Source of the DNA: Paenibacillus sp. PvR098
GTDB taxonomy: Bacteria > Bacillota > Bacilli > Paenibacillales > NBRC-103111
Reading direction: 5' to 3'
Assembly: GCF_017833255.1 (NCBI RefSeq)
Contig: NZ_JAFIBU010000001.1
Location: forward strand, 248,001-312,000
Length of the DNA: 64,000 nucleotides
Within the stretch, counting starts at the first letter, position 1, and each line of letters starts with the position of its first letter. The notes below the pieces were generated by a model. It ran no database searches. It was not told the origin of the DNA and was given only the letters and a program-made list of their open reading frames with translations. The translations under genes and the position numbers were made by a program. Below, piece after piece: positions 55,897 through 64,000 of this stretch.

Positions 55897-56481
55897 ATGG
55901 AAGCTTTTAAACAGCATACAGGCCTGGTCGGTCCGGTGGACCGCGTAAACGTGGATACAGACGCTATTATTCCTAAGCAATTTTTGAAGCGCATCGAGCG
56001 CTCGGGCTTCGGTCAATTTCTATTCTATGAGTGGCGCTTTGACGAGCAAGGCGCCGTCATTCCGGAATTCAGTCTGAACCTGCCCCGTTATCAGGGCGCG
56101 TCCGTACTGATCTCCCGCGCCAACTTCGGCTGCGGCTCCTCCCGTGAGCACGCGCCATGGGCGATTCAAGACTACGGCTTCAAAGTAGTGATCGCGCCGT
56201 CGTATGCCGATATTTTCTACAATAACTGCTTTAAGAATGGCATTCTGCCGATCCAGCTGAGTGAAGAGCAGGTAGAGGAGTTATTCCAACGTACCGCAGC
56301 GAACGAAGGCTACCAACTGAGCGTTGATCTTGAGAACAAAACGATCAAGGACAGCCAAGGTCTCTCCATCAGCTTCGATCTGGATGAGCATCGTCGTCAA
56401 TTCCTGCTTCAGGGGCTCGATGATATCGGCCTGACGCTGCAGCATGAAGCTAAAATCACGGCTTATGAGGCTTCCCACTAA
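55897..56481 (+). CDS. leuD: 3-isopropylmalate dehydratase small subunit
   Basis: Swivelling small subunit that completes the active site of LeuC. ATG 55897 follows TGAGGAG. Motifs: [54 protein letters not shown]. The length is 194 residues. It ends at a terminator. Confidence 0.97.
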   Translation: MEAFKQHTGLVGPVDRVNVDTDAIIPKQFLKRIERSGFGQFLFYEWRFDEQGAVIPEFSLNLPRYQGASVLISRANFGCGSSREHAPWAIQDYGFKVVIAPSYADIFYNNCFKNGILPIQLSEEQVEELFQRTAANEGYQLSVDLENKTIKDSQGLSISFDLDEHRRQFLLQGLDDIGLTLQHEAKITAYEASH

Positions 56482-56510
56482 TTACAAATTCATTCTATTG
56501 TGCATTATGC

Positions 56511-56552
56511 AGCCCGTCAGTACCCGGATCCCGGGAATTGGCGGGCTTTTTT
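56511..56552 (+). terminator. Terminator after leuD
   Basis: AGCCCG...CA pairs with TG...CGGGCT around a CCCGG/CCGGG inner helix and is followed by six T. Confidence 0.85.
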
Positions 56553-56685
56553 ATGTGATTTCACGGTCTGCCGTGAAAAGGTTCATATGGAGATGTTTTT
56601 TGACATACAAATCTGGTTAATATTTTTTATTTCCTTCTTTGGTTGTATATAATAGCACTGGGAGCATGATAGAGAGGTGTTTGCC

Positions 56686-57558
56686 ATGATGGTTAGCAAA
56701 GTCGGGGTCGTCGGCGCCGGCACAATGGGACAAGGCATTGCCGAAATGCTCGCTGGCAAAGGACTCGATGTAATTTTGATCGAACGTACGCCAGAGAAGC
56801 TGGATCAGGCGATAGAGCAAATCGAAGTGAGTCTGGATAAGCAGCTGGAGAAGTGGGCGATTACTGCCGTTGAAAAAAAGATCATTTTATCAAAAATACA
56901 CAAAGAAGCCTACTTGCACCGGATGATGGAGTGCGATTTGGTCATTGAATCGATCAGCGAGGACTTGGAGCTTAAGAAGCAGCTGCTTGGCCAGTTAGAT
57001 GACGTTTGCCCCCCGCACATTATTCTGGCCAGCAATACGTCCACCTTAAGCTTAACGGAGCTTGCCGCGGAGACGAAAGCACCGGAACGGGTGATCGGTC
57101 TTCATTTTGTACATCCGGTATCGAAAATCCATTTGGTGGAAATTGTGAGAGCACTCAAAACGAGTGACGACACTTTTACCCGAACGAAGAGGTTCGTGGA
57201 AGAGACGATTCAAAAACGCGGGATTCAAGTGTATGAATCGCCGGGCTATGTTACCACGCGTTTAATCTGCGTGCTGATTAATGAAGCGATGCATGCGCTG
57301 TCCGAGCGTGTGGCTGATGCGGAGGATATTGATAACGCGATGCGGATCGGGTATGATTTCCATTACGGACCGCTTGAGATGGCTGACCGGTTCGGTCTGG
57401 ATTCGGTGCTCGCGGCTATGGATCGGATGTTCCGTGAATTCGGAGACGTCAAATACCGTCCGTCCGTACTGCTGAAACAGATGGTGCGTGCCGGACATCT
57501 TGGTACGAAAACGGGACAAGGTTTTTTTAGCTATGATAAGGACGGTGACCGTCTATGA
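56686..57558 (+). CDS. hbd: 3-hydroxyacyl-CoA (3-hydroxybutyryl-CoA) dehydrogenase
   Basis: NAD(P)-dependent oxidoreductase acting on 3-hydroxyacyl-CoA. Rossmann motif VGVVGAGTMGQGIAEMLA at the N-terminus, catalytic His in GLHFVHPVSKIHLVEI, and the NAD-domain SNTSTLSLTELA. The C-terminal domain has GYVTTRLICVLINEAMHALS. ATG 56686 is 6 bases from AGAGGTG; an upstream GTG is rejected. The length is 290 residues. The stop overlaps the ackA start (ATGA). Without thiolase or crotonase nearby, the exact chain length is open. Confidence 0.9.
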   Translation: MMVSKVGVVGAGTMGQGIAEMLAGKGLDVILIERTPEKLDQAIEQIEVSLDKQLEKWAITAVEKKIILSKIHKEAYLHRMMECDLVIESISEDLELKKQLLGQLDDVCPPHIILASNTSTLSLTELAAETKAPERVIGLHFVHPVSKIHLVEIVRALKTSDDTFTRTKRFVEETIQKRGIQVYESPGYVTTRLICVLINEAMHALSERVADAEDIDNAMRIGYDFHYGPLEMADRFGLDSVLAAMDRMFREFGDVKYRPSVLLKQMVRAGHLGTKTGQGFFSYDKDGDRL

Positions 57559-58769
57559 TCATTCTGGTCATTAATGCAGGCAGCTCATCTCTAAAATTTC
57601 AATTATACAATATGAAGGAAGAAACGGTGCTCGCCAAGGGTAGAGTGGAACGCATCGGTATGGAATCGGCGATTTTGTACTTTGATCCTTCAGGAAAACA
57701 GGAAATCCGCGAAGTGCGGGAAATTTTGGAGCATACTACGGCTATCCGTAAAGTGCTGGACATCCTCGTTCATCCGGTACACGGAATACTAGAATCTACG
57801 AAACAAATTGAAGCGGTAGGACACCGGGTGGTCCACGGGGGAGAATCGTTCTCCAGCTCGGTGCTTGTGAACGAAGAGGTCAAACGCGAAATTAAACGGC
57901 TGTTCGACTTGGCTCCGCTGCACAATCCGGCACATATCCTGGGGATCCAGGCCGTGGAGGCGAATATCCCTGACATTCCGCAGGCTGTCGTTTTTGATAC
58001 GGCGTTTCACCAAACGATGCCGCCATCCTCTTACTTGTACCCGATTCCGTTAGTGCTTTACAAAAAGCACAAAATCCGTCGTTATGGCTTTCACGGCACG
58101 TCCCACGCTTATGTGAGCGAGCGGGCCGCGGCTTTACTAGGCCGTCCACTCAAGGAGCTGAAGCTCGTGACCTGCCATATTGGCAATGGCGCGAGCTGTA
58201 CGGCTGTTATGGGGGGCCGTTCGTACGATACGAGCATGGGAATGACCCCGCTGGAGGGTCTGATGATGGGTACCCGCAGCGGAGACATCGATCCTGCAAT
58301 CGTGCCGTTCGCGATGGCGAAAGAAGAACTGACGCTGGCCGAAGTGAACTCCATGCTCAATAGGCATAGCGGACTCATGGCCATGTCGGGCATCGGAAGC
58401 GACATGAGGGAGATTGGACAGGCGATGGAAGCGGGAGACCGCAATGCCGGGCTTGCCTTCGATATGTACGAATACCGGCTGCGTAAATATATCGGCGCTT
58501 ATGCCGCAGCGATGAATGGTTTGGATGCTATCGTGTTTACTGCGGGCGTGGGGGAAAATTCCGCCTTGCTTAGGGCTGATGTTTGCCAGAATTTGAGCTT
58601 TCTCGGAGTCGAGCTGGATGAACATGCGAACGAACGAATGGAGTCTGGGGAACGGGCGATTACAACGCCAGGGTCAAAGGTGCAGGTGCTTGTCATTCCG
58701 ACGAATGAAGAGCTGGTCATTGCACGGGACACATACCGTTTGATTTTACACCGCAATGATGTAGAATAA
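57555..58769 (+). CDS. ackA: Acetate kinase
   Basis: ASKHA-fold kinase that interconverts acetyl phosphate and acetate. Motifs: ILVINAGSSSLKFQL, GHRVVHGGESFSSSVLV, FDTAFHQTMPP, RYGFHGTSHAYV, GTRSGDIDPA and FTAGVGENSALLRADVC. The length is 404 residues. It is translationally coupled to the preceding hydroxyacyl-CoA dehydrogenase. pta is not in the window. Butyrate kinase would be the alternative, but the motif pattern is that of AckA. Confidence 0.93.
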   Translation: MIILVINAGSSSLKFQLYNMKEETVLAKGRVERIGMESAILYFDPSGKQEIREVREILEHTTAIRKVLDILVHPVHGILESTKQIEAVGHRVVHGGESFSSSVLVNEEVKREIKRLFDLAPLHNPAHILGIQAVEANIPDIPQAVVFDTAFHQTMPPSSYLYPIPLVLYKKHKIRRYGFHGTSHAYVSERAAALLGRPLKELKLVTCHIGNGASCTAVMGGRSYDTSMGMTPLEGLMMGTRSGDIDPAIVPFAMAKEELTLAEVNSMLNRHSGLMAMSGIGSDMREIGQAMEAGDRNAGLAFDMYEYRLRKYIGAYAAAMNGLDAIVFTAGVGENSALLRADVCQNLSFLGVELDEHANERMESGERAITTPGSKVQVLVIPTNEELVIARDTYRLILHRNDVE

Positions 58770-58841
58770 TGAGATAAGGCTTATACCGAACGTCTGTTCA
58801 TTGATATACTAAGCATAGCCAAACGCAGGGAGGATGGTTTC

Positions 58842-60140
58842 ATGGGCCGGAATTTATGTATGATTCGGGAAGCTGGTCACCACGCGAACGAAACCGTAAC
58901 GATCGGGTGCTGGCTGCACAATATTCGTTCCAGCGGGAAAATCCGCTTTTTGCAGCTGCGGGACGGTTCCGGGTTTATTCAAGGTGTGGTTGTGAAGAAC
59001 GAAGTGGATGAGAAGGTATGGGAGGATACGGGGAAGCTGACGCAGGAGAGCTCCTTGTACATCACGGGTGTTGTTCGTGAGGACACCCGAAGCAAGGGCG
59101 GTTATGAGCTGACCGTTACTGGAGTGGAAATCATTCAACTGACGAGCGATTATCCGATTACGCCCAAGGAGCACGGCGTCGATTTTCTGATGGATCACCG
59201 TCACTTGTGGATCCGATCTCCGCGGCAGCGGGCAATTCTGGTGATCCGAGCCCAAATCATTCGGGCGGTCCAGCAGTTTTTCGACGAGCGCGGGTTCCAT
59301 CTGGTCGATCCGCCCATTTTGACACCTTCTTCAGCTGAAGGGACGACAAGTTTGTTTCATACCAAATATTTTGATGAGGATGCGTTCCTGACCCAGAGCG
59401 GTCAGCTTTATATGGAGGCCGCAGCCATGGCGCTCGGCAGAGTCTATTCGTTCGGGCCAACGTTCCGTGCGGAGAAATCTAAGACGCGCCGTCACTTAAT
59501 CGAGTTCTGGATGATCGAGCCGGAGATGGCCTTCGTGACGCATGAGGAAAACCTTGAAGTGCAGGAGCAGTTCGTCGCATACATTGTGCATTCGGTGCTG
59601 GAGCACTGTCGCAAGGAGCTTGAGGTGCTGGAGCGGGACGTGTCCAAGCTGGAGGGAATCCAGGCTCCTTTCCCGCGGATTACATATGATGAGGCGGTTA
59701 AGTTCCTGCAGCAGAATGGTCATGAATTCCAGTGGGGCGAAGACTTCGGAGCTCCTCACGAAACGGTGATTGCTGAGGCATATAACAAGCCGGTATTTAT
59801 CACGCATTATCCGACCGACATCAAAGCGTTCTATATGAAGCCTGATCCAACACGGCCGGAAGTGGTGCTGTGCGCGGATATGATCGCTCCGGAAGGATAC
59901 GGTGAAATCATTGGCGGCAGTCAGCGTATTGACGATCCGGAGCTGATGGAGCAGAGGTTCCAGCAGCATGAGCTGTCGAAGGAAGCGTATCAGTGGTATC
60001 TCGACCTACGCAAGTACGGCTCTGTTCCACATTCCGGCTTTGGTCTGGGGCTGGAGCGTACGGTGGCATGGATTTGCGGCCTCGATCACGTTCGCGAGAC
60101 GATTCCGTTCCCGCGGCTGCTGTACCGTTTATACCCGTAA
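58842..60140 (+). CDS. asnS: Asparaginyl-tRNA synthetase
   Basis: Class IIb synthetase. The N-terminal OB-fold anticodon-binding domain ([20 protein letters not shown]) is followed by the catalytic domain: motif 2 [20 protein letters not shown], and motif 3 [19 protein letters not shown] 58842 follows CAGGGAGGATGG. The length is 432 residues. No T-box is seen in the 72-base gap after ackA. dnaD starts 21 bases after the stop, the standard asnS-dnaD pair. Confidence 0.96.
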   Translation: MGRNLCMIREAGHHANETVTIGCWLHNIRSSGKIRFLQLRDGSGFIQGVVVKNEVDEKVWEDTGKLTQESSLYITGVVREDTRSKGGYELTVTGVEIIQLTSDYPITPKEHGVDFLMDHRHLWIRSPRQRAILVIRAQIIRAVQQFFDERGFHLVDPPILTPSSAEGTTSLFHTKYFDEDAFLTQSGQLYMEAAAMALGRVYSFGPTFRAEKSKTRRHLIEFWMIEPEMAFVTHEENLEVQEQFVAYIVHSVLEHCRKELEVLERDVSKLEGIQAPFPRITYDEAVKFLQQNGHEFQWGEDFGAPHETVIAEAYNKPVFITHYPTDIKAFYMKPDPTRPEVVLCADMIAPEGYGEIIGGSQRIDDPELMEQRFQQHELSKEAYQWYLDLRKYGSVPHSGFGLGLERTVAWICGLDHVRETIPFPRLLYRLYP

Positions 60141-60161
60141 CATCCGAAAGGAAGGGCTCGC

Positions 60162-60842
60162 ATGAGACGTAGCGATCAAGACGCAAAGGAGCTGCCGTCT
60201 GTGCTGCTCGCAGGATGGCAGGAAGGAAACGTGGCTGTTCCGTATTGGCTGCTCCGATATTATACTCAGCTTCGGCTCCAGGAGCCTGATGTGATGCTGA
60301 TTCTCCACGTGATGGCATTCAAGCAGAAGGAGCACAAAGATTTTCCTACACTAGAGGAGATTCAGTCGCGGATGGCGATTCCGCAGGAAAAAGTGATTGC
60401 GGTACTGCAAAAGCTGCTGAATGAAGGACTGCTGCGAATTGACGAGGAGAAGGATCCTTTGTCTGCCGTACACAGTGAGAAGTATAATTGGCAGCCGCTT
60501 ATGGAACGGCTGGCGGAGTGCCGTCTGGAGGAAATGCTGGAGGAGCGCGCGGCAATGCGCAGGCAGATGGGTGCCGGGGCATCTGGGAAGAAGGATATTT
60601 TTAGTATCTTTGAAAATGAATTCGGGCGCCCGCTCACCCCGATGGAGCTGGAATCGATCTCGGGATGGATCGATAAGGATGGACATCCCGAAGAGCTCAT
60701 TCTTGCCGGCTTGAAGGAAGCGGTATTCGCGGGCAAGGTACATTTCCGTTACATCGATCGGATTCTGCTGGAATGGCAGCGTAACCGGATCCAAACCGTC
60801 GAACAGGCGAAGGAGCATTCGCAGAAGTTCCGTGCGCGGTGA
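60162..60842 (+). CDS. dnaD: DNA replication initiation protein DnaD
   Basis: Primosome component that acts with DnaA, DnaB and DnaI in loading the replicative helicase. An N-terminal winged helix (VPYWLLRYYTQLRLQEPDVM, IQSRMAIPQEKVIAVLQKLL) is followed by the C-terminal DnaB/DnaD domain (FGRPLTPMELESISGWID, LILAGLKEAVFAGKVHFRYI). The YxxxIxxxW-like end IDRILLEWQRN is present. The length is 226 residues. In B. subtilis nth follows; here a terminator comes instead. Confidence 0.94.
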   Translation: MRRSDQDAKELPSVLLAGWQEGNVAVPYWLLRYYTQLRLQEPDVMLILHVMAFKQKEHKDFPTLEEIQSRMAIPQEKVIAVLQKLLNEGLLRIDEEKDPLSAVHSEKYNWQPLMERLAECRLEEMLEERAAMRRQMGAGASGKKDIFSIFENEFGRPLTPMELESISGWIDKDGHPEELILAGLKEAVFAGKVHFRYIDRILLEWQRNRIQTVEQAKEHSQKFRAR

Positions 60843-60878
60843 GCGTGAGAGCATCTTAGGACATATTGAATAAACTTG

Positions 60879-60932
60879 AAATCCCTCGAAGGGAAGGACT
60901 ATGGAAGTCCTTCCCTTCGAGGGATTTTTTTT
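60879..60932 (+). terminator. Very long terminator after dnaD
   Basis: AAATCCCTCGAAGGGAAGG... (60879-60900) pairs with 60906-60927 over 22 consecutive bases with a 5-base loop, then T run. The perfect stem is longer than needed for termination. Confidence 0.93.
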
Positions 60933-61174
60933 CATGAATTAGGCTGATGAAGAATAAGGATTACGATAATTTCAGCGTCCGGTTATCCCGCGGTCAAATA
61001 TTCTTAGGCGAATGACCTCTTCCCCGCGGGGTAGCAGGCATTCGATCATACTTTGGAAATAATTTTTAAAAATGGATGTCTATTCTGTAACCTTTTTTTG
61101 AACATCAACGTCTAAAGGATGGAAGACACATTCTGACAGTTGATAGAGACGCAACTGCTGAAAGGAGTGCCTAC
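60933..61174 (+). other. Gap between dnaD and the ABC exporter
   Basis: Non-coding stretch ending in AAAGGAG for the ATPase gene. I saw no clear -35/-10 pair; TTTTTTTGAACATC near 61090 and ATAATTTTTAAAAATG near 61060 are AT-rich and could hold a promoter. No nth or other gene is present. Confidence 0.4.
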
Positions 61175-62038
61175 ATGATTCGTTGGCTGCGCAAACATAA
61201 TGACGGGAAGCGGACGGAATCGAACTCCGAAGCTCCCGCAATACAGCCGGACGGGCACCCGGGAGCAAGCACCGGGCACACGACGGCAGCAGCTGAGGGC
61301 GCCGCTGCGGCACAGGACCAGATGGACAATCGTACGGAATCCGAACCGGCTCTCCATATGAGCATACCGCTGTTGACCGTATCCGGGGTAGAGCGCTCTT
61401 TTCCAGTCGGAGGACAAGAGCTGCATGTGCTCAAGGGAATTGACATGGAGTTGTATCCGACTCAGCTTGTCATGCTGAAGGGAAGATCCGGCTCGGGCAA
61501 GACGACGCTGCTGAATTTGATCGGAGGTCTGGATCTGCCGAATCGCGGTGAGATCCGGTTTAAAGAGCATTTGATTCATCAATGCAGTGACGATCGGCGG
61601 ACGTACATAAGAAAAACAGAAATTGGATTTATTTTTCAATCCTTTGCACTCATGCCTCTTTTGTCCGCTTGGGAGAATGTGGAGCTGTCGCTGCGGATGG
61701 CCGGCCGGCCAAGATCCGAGTGGAAGGCCCGCGTGACGCACTGCCTGGAGCTCGTAGGTCTGGGCAAACGGATGCATCACAGGCCATTCGAGCTCTCCGG
61801 AGGAGAACAGCAGCGCGTGGCTATTGCTAAAGCAATTGCTCATAAGCCCAGCCTGCTGCTTGCCGATGAGCCGACGGCAGAGCTGGATTCACAAATGGGA
61901 GCTCAAGTCATGACTGTCTTTCGGGACATTATCCGTACGGAACGAATGACGATCTGCATGACTACACATGATCCGACAATAATGGAGGTTGCCGACCGTG
62001 TATTCGAAATGGTGGATGGAAAATTTGTCAATGGTTAA
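61175..62038 (+). CDS. ABC transporter ATPase (MacB/LolD type)
   Basis: ATP-binding subunit of a tripartite-like exporter. The first 60 residues are a polar Ala/Gly/Glu-rich extension not seen in most relatives; the ATPase proper starts at IPLLTVSGVERSFP (about residue 63). Walker A GRSGSGKTT, Q-loop region FIFQSFALMPLLSA, signature LSGGEQQRVAIAKA, Walker B LLLADEPTAELD, and TTHD switch. The length is 287 residues. ATG 61175 follows AAAGGAG. It overlaps the adaptor gene by a few bases. Confidence 0.9.
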   Translation: MIRWLRKHNDGKRTESNSEAPAIQPDGHPGASTGHTTAAAEGAAAAQDQMDNRTESEPALHMSIPLLTVSGVERSFPVGGQELHVLKGIDMELYPTQLVMLKGRSGSGKTTLLNLIGGLDLPNRGEIRFKEHLIHQCSDDRRTYIRKTEIGFIFQSFALMPLLSAWENVELSLRMAGRPRSEWKARVTHCLELVGLGKRMHHRPFELSGGEQQRVAIAKAIAHKPSLLLADEPTAELDSQMGAQVMTVFRDIIRTERMTICMTTHDPTIMEVADRVFEMVDGKFVNG

Positions 62039-63101
62039 GAGAACGGCCAAACCTTTTCTTCTCGTATGCATCGCAGCGTCGCTAGCGGTTTCTTCGGGCT
62101 GCTCGCTCCTGCCAAAGGAAGAAGAGGAGGAAATTGTGCCTATCGTCAAGCCGCCCCAGCTGTCCAAGAAACCGGAGTATGTGGTGAAGACGGATACGCT
62201 GGAGACGAAGGTACGCGGTTCCGGAAAACTGATGGCGACGGTGGAGGAAGACTTGTATTTCACTGATGAGAACAGCCGTCGTATCAAGAACATTACGCTT
62301 AAGAGCGGTGATCAAGTGACACAAGGGCAAGTGATCGCCGAACTGGATGTCACGGAGCTGGAGAGTCAGCTAAAGCAAAAACGGCTGCAGACACGCAAAG
62401 ATGAGCTCACGATGATAGAGACGCTGCGCAAAGCTGACGAGATGAGCGCTGAGCAGCTGGAGCAGGCAAAGATTGATTTTGAGCTGAAGCGGGAAGAGCT
62501 GATTAAACTGGAGAAGACGATTGCCGGGGCGACGCTTACGGCTCCGTTCTCGGGGACAATCGTATCCGTTTATCTGAAGAAGGGCGATACGGCCAAAGCC
62601 TATGACGCGGTCGCAACTATCGCCGACTTGTCGCAGCTGACGGTGGGAGCGACACTTAGCGCAGACGATTTGAAGAAGGTAGCTGTCGGCATGGAGGTTG
62701 TTGTAGATATTAACTCGGCCGGCCAGCACAAAGGAAAGGTGCAGCAGCTGCCGAACCCGAAGGAGGACGATGGCAGTGGGGGAATCGGCGGGTTCCCGGG
62801 AGCCGGCCAAGGCAGAGAGCCTGACTCGATTGAAAACTATATGATCGTCCAATTGGATCCGTTCCCGGAGAATCTGAACCGCGGCACACCGCTCAGCGTA
62901 TCGGTCATCACGCAGCGTAAGGAGAACGCGGTCGTTATTCCGCTTGCTGCGCTTCGCTCCTATGCCGGCCGCAACTATGTGCAGGTCGTAGATGAGCAAG
63001 GCGGCAAACGGGAAGTGGATGTGGAAATCGGCCAGCAGACATCTACGGATGTAGAGATTGTGAAGGGTCTTACTCCTGGTCAGAAAGTAGTGGGACGCTG
63101 A
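62031..63101 (+). CDS. MacA/HlyD-type efflux adaptor lipoprotein
   Basis: Membrane-fusion protein that connects the ABC permease to the outside, often for macrolides, peptides or lipids. I use ATG 62031; ATG 62016 and TTG 62025 are other in-frame choices, and none has a strong Shine-Dalgarno. A lipoprotein signal ends in SSGC (Cys 24). Domains: barrel-sandwich hybrid (KVRGSGKLMATVEEDLYF, LTAPFSGTIVSVYLKKGDT), a coiled coil between them (about 100-155), and a beta-barrel end (VVIPLAALRSYAGRNYVQVV). A Gly-rich loop (GSGGIGGFPGAGQG) is unusual. The length is 356 residues. Confidence 0.88.
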   Translation: MVKRTAKPFLLVCIAASLAVSSGCSLLPKEEEEEIVPIVKPPQLSKKPEYVVKTDTLETKVRGSGKLMATVEEDLYFTDENSRRIKNITLKSGDQVTQGQVIAELDVTELESQLKQKRLQTRKDELTMIETLRKADEMSAEQLEQAKIDFELKREELIKLEKTIAGATLTAPFSGTIVSVYLKKGDTAKAYDAVATIADLSQLTVGATLSADDLKKVAVGMEVVVDINSAGQHKGKVQQLPNPKEDDGSGGIGGFPGAGQGREPDSIENYMIVQLDPFPENLNRGTPLSVSVITQRKENAVVIPLAALRSYAGRNYVQVVDEQGGKREVDVEIGQQTSTDVEIVKGLTPGQKVVGR

Positions 63102-64000
63102 TGGCGATGATTCGTTTTTTATTTCGCAAAATGTGGAACACGCGCTGGCTTACGCTCAGCACGTTAGCCGGCCTCATTATGGCCGTTGCGTTCACTACCA
63201 GCATACCGATGTATTCGGACGGCTCTTTGAAACGGGTCGTATCCTCGACGCTGCAGGAGAAAAGCGAGGGGATGTCGGCCGGCTCGGTGATGATCCGCTA
63301 TCAAGCTGCCGGTAATGACCGGGCGGATCTCGGTGCATTCACCGATGTGGATTCATATATCAGAGAAGAGCTGCCGCAAGAAATCGGGTTTCCGTATGAA
63401 GCCTATGTTCGAAGTATGTCCATTCGAGGTTCGCAGCTTTCTCCTGACGACCCGACAAAAGTGGATCCGAGCAAGCGCAGGCAGATGACGCTGATGGCGC
63501 AGAACGGACTTAAGGAACAGATTGAGCTGATACAAGGTAATTGGTTCTCGGATCATCCTCAGGGAGGCATAATCGAAGCGGTTATTCACGAGGAAGCCAT
63601 GTTTCGCGGTGATATGCGCGTCGGCGACGTGTTTAATTATCCGATTTCCGGCGGACTCGGCATCGCACCGCTGAAGGTAAAGATCACGGGCATATTCAAG
63701 CCGAAGAATGATGTTGATCCCTACTGGTTTCAAGGAATGGAAGGACTTATCACTACCTTTTTTATGAGCGAAACGGGATTTAATGACGAGCTTTTAACGA
63801 AGAAAAAGATTCCGCTCAATCTGGCTAACTGGTATTACGCCTTTGATTTGCGGGAAATCCAAACGAGTCAGATCTCCTCGCTGGAGCGCAAGCTGGAGCG
63901 GCTCGACATTACGGTGTACCAGAAGCTGAAGGACACCCGTGTAGATGTATCGTTCATTCCTCTGCTGCAGGAGTTTAAAGTGCAGAGTGTGCAGCTGCAA
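63101..64000 (+). CDS. FtsX/MacB-like ABC permease (3' end outside window)
   Basis: Open frame that runs to the window end. ATG 63101 overlaps the adaptor stop by one base. It begins with a positively charged segment and a first membrane helix (MAMIRFLFRKMWNTRWLTLS, TLAGLIMAVAFTTSIPM), followed by a large extracellular domain without further membrane segments in the visible 300 residues, as in MacB/FtsX-type permeases. Partner of the ATPase and adaptor. Confidence 0.8.
   Translation, partial: MAMIRFLFRKMWNTRWLTLSTLAGLIMAVAFTTSIPMYSDGSLKRVVSSTLQEKSEGMSAGSVMIRYQAAGNDRADLGAFTDVDSYIREELPQEIGFPYEAYVRSMSIRGSQLSPDDPTKVDPSKRRQMTLMAQNGLKEQIELIQGNWFSDHPQGGIIEAVIHEEAMFRGDMRVGDVFNYPISGGLGIAPLKVKITGIFKPKNDVDPYWFQGMEGLITTFFMSETGFNDELLTKKKIPLNLANWYYAFDLREIQTSQISSLERKLERLDITVYQKLKDTRVDVSFIPLLQEFKVQSVQLQ

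Noticed and set aside
58770..58841. T-box before asnS
   Set aside because: Gap of 72 bases is too short and has no TGGNACCGCG-type sequence.

Overview
The window reads as chromosomal DNA of an endospore-forming Bacillota, most likely Paenibacillus or a close relative. The evidence is the divIB-ftsA-ftsZ / spoIIGA-sigE-sigG / ylm-divIVA-ileS order, strong AGGAGG-type ribosome binding sites with frequent TTG and GTG starts, T-box and PyrR leaders, a UMP operon without pyrK/pyrD, and SLH-domain surface protein. Assignments are from recognising protein sequence by eye; no database search was run.

Layout. 1-6.7 kb: division genes (divIB partial, ftsA, ftsZ), then the mother-cell and forespore sigma block (spoIIGA, sigE, sigG) and ylmC. 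6.8-13.8 kb: pgeF, ylmE, sepF, ylmG, ylmH, divIVA, then ileS behind an isoleucine T-box. 13.9-17.4 kb: yteA, lspA, an rluD-type pseudouridine synthase and patA. 17.5-23.1 kb: iron block, with a Btr-like AraC regulator fused to a siderophore-binding domain and a yclNOPQ-type catecholate siderophore importer, marked by three Fur boxes. 23.1-25.1 kb (minus): dapH-dapL, which with patA form the acetyl branch to diaminopimelate and lysine. 25.2-34.2 kb: pyrR-pyrB-pyrC-carA-carB-pyrF-pyrE behind one PyrR attenuator. 34.2-41.8 kb (minus): mtnE, then a T-box-controlled proB-proA-proC run that continues directly into mtnW-mtnX-mtnB. 42.2-43.3 kb: secreted SLH protein.

43.3-53.4 kb is the accessory part: an IclR regulator, two MHS-type transporters at either end, an iron-type alcohol dehydrogenase, an aldehyde dehydrogenase, and two tandem modules each made of a PF04909-type amidohydrolase overlapping a small Rieske protein. 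Its early part is visibly AT-richer than the core. It is flanked by two diverged copies of the end of a LysR gene plus its terminator, which looks like an insertion scar. A 19-base motif occurs three times in it and is a good candidate IclR operator. I cannot name the substrate; this is the best candidate for an undescribed system in the window.

53.4-64 kb: a LysR regulator divergent from leuC-leuD, a 3-hydroxyacyl-CoA dehydrogenase coupled to ackA, asnS, dnaD, and a MacAB-like exporter (ATPase, lipoprotein adaptor, permease cut by the window end). I saw no tRNA, rRNA, insertion sequence, prophage or CRISPR array.
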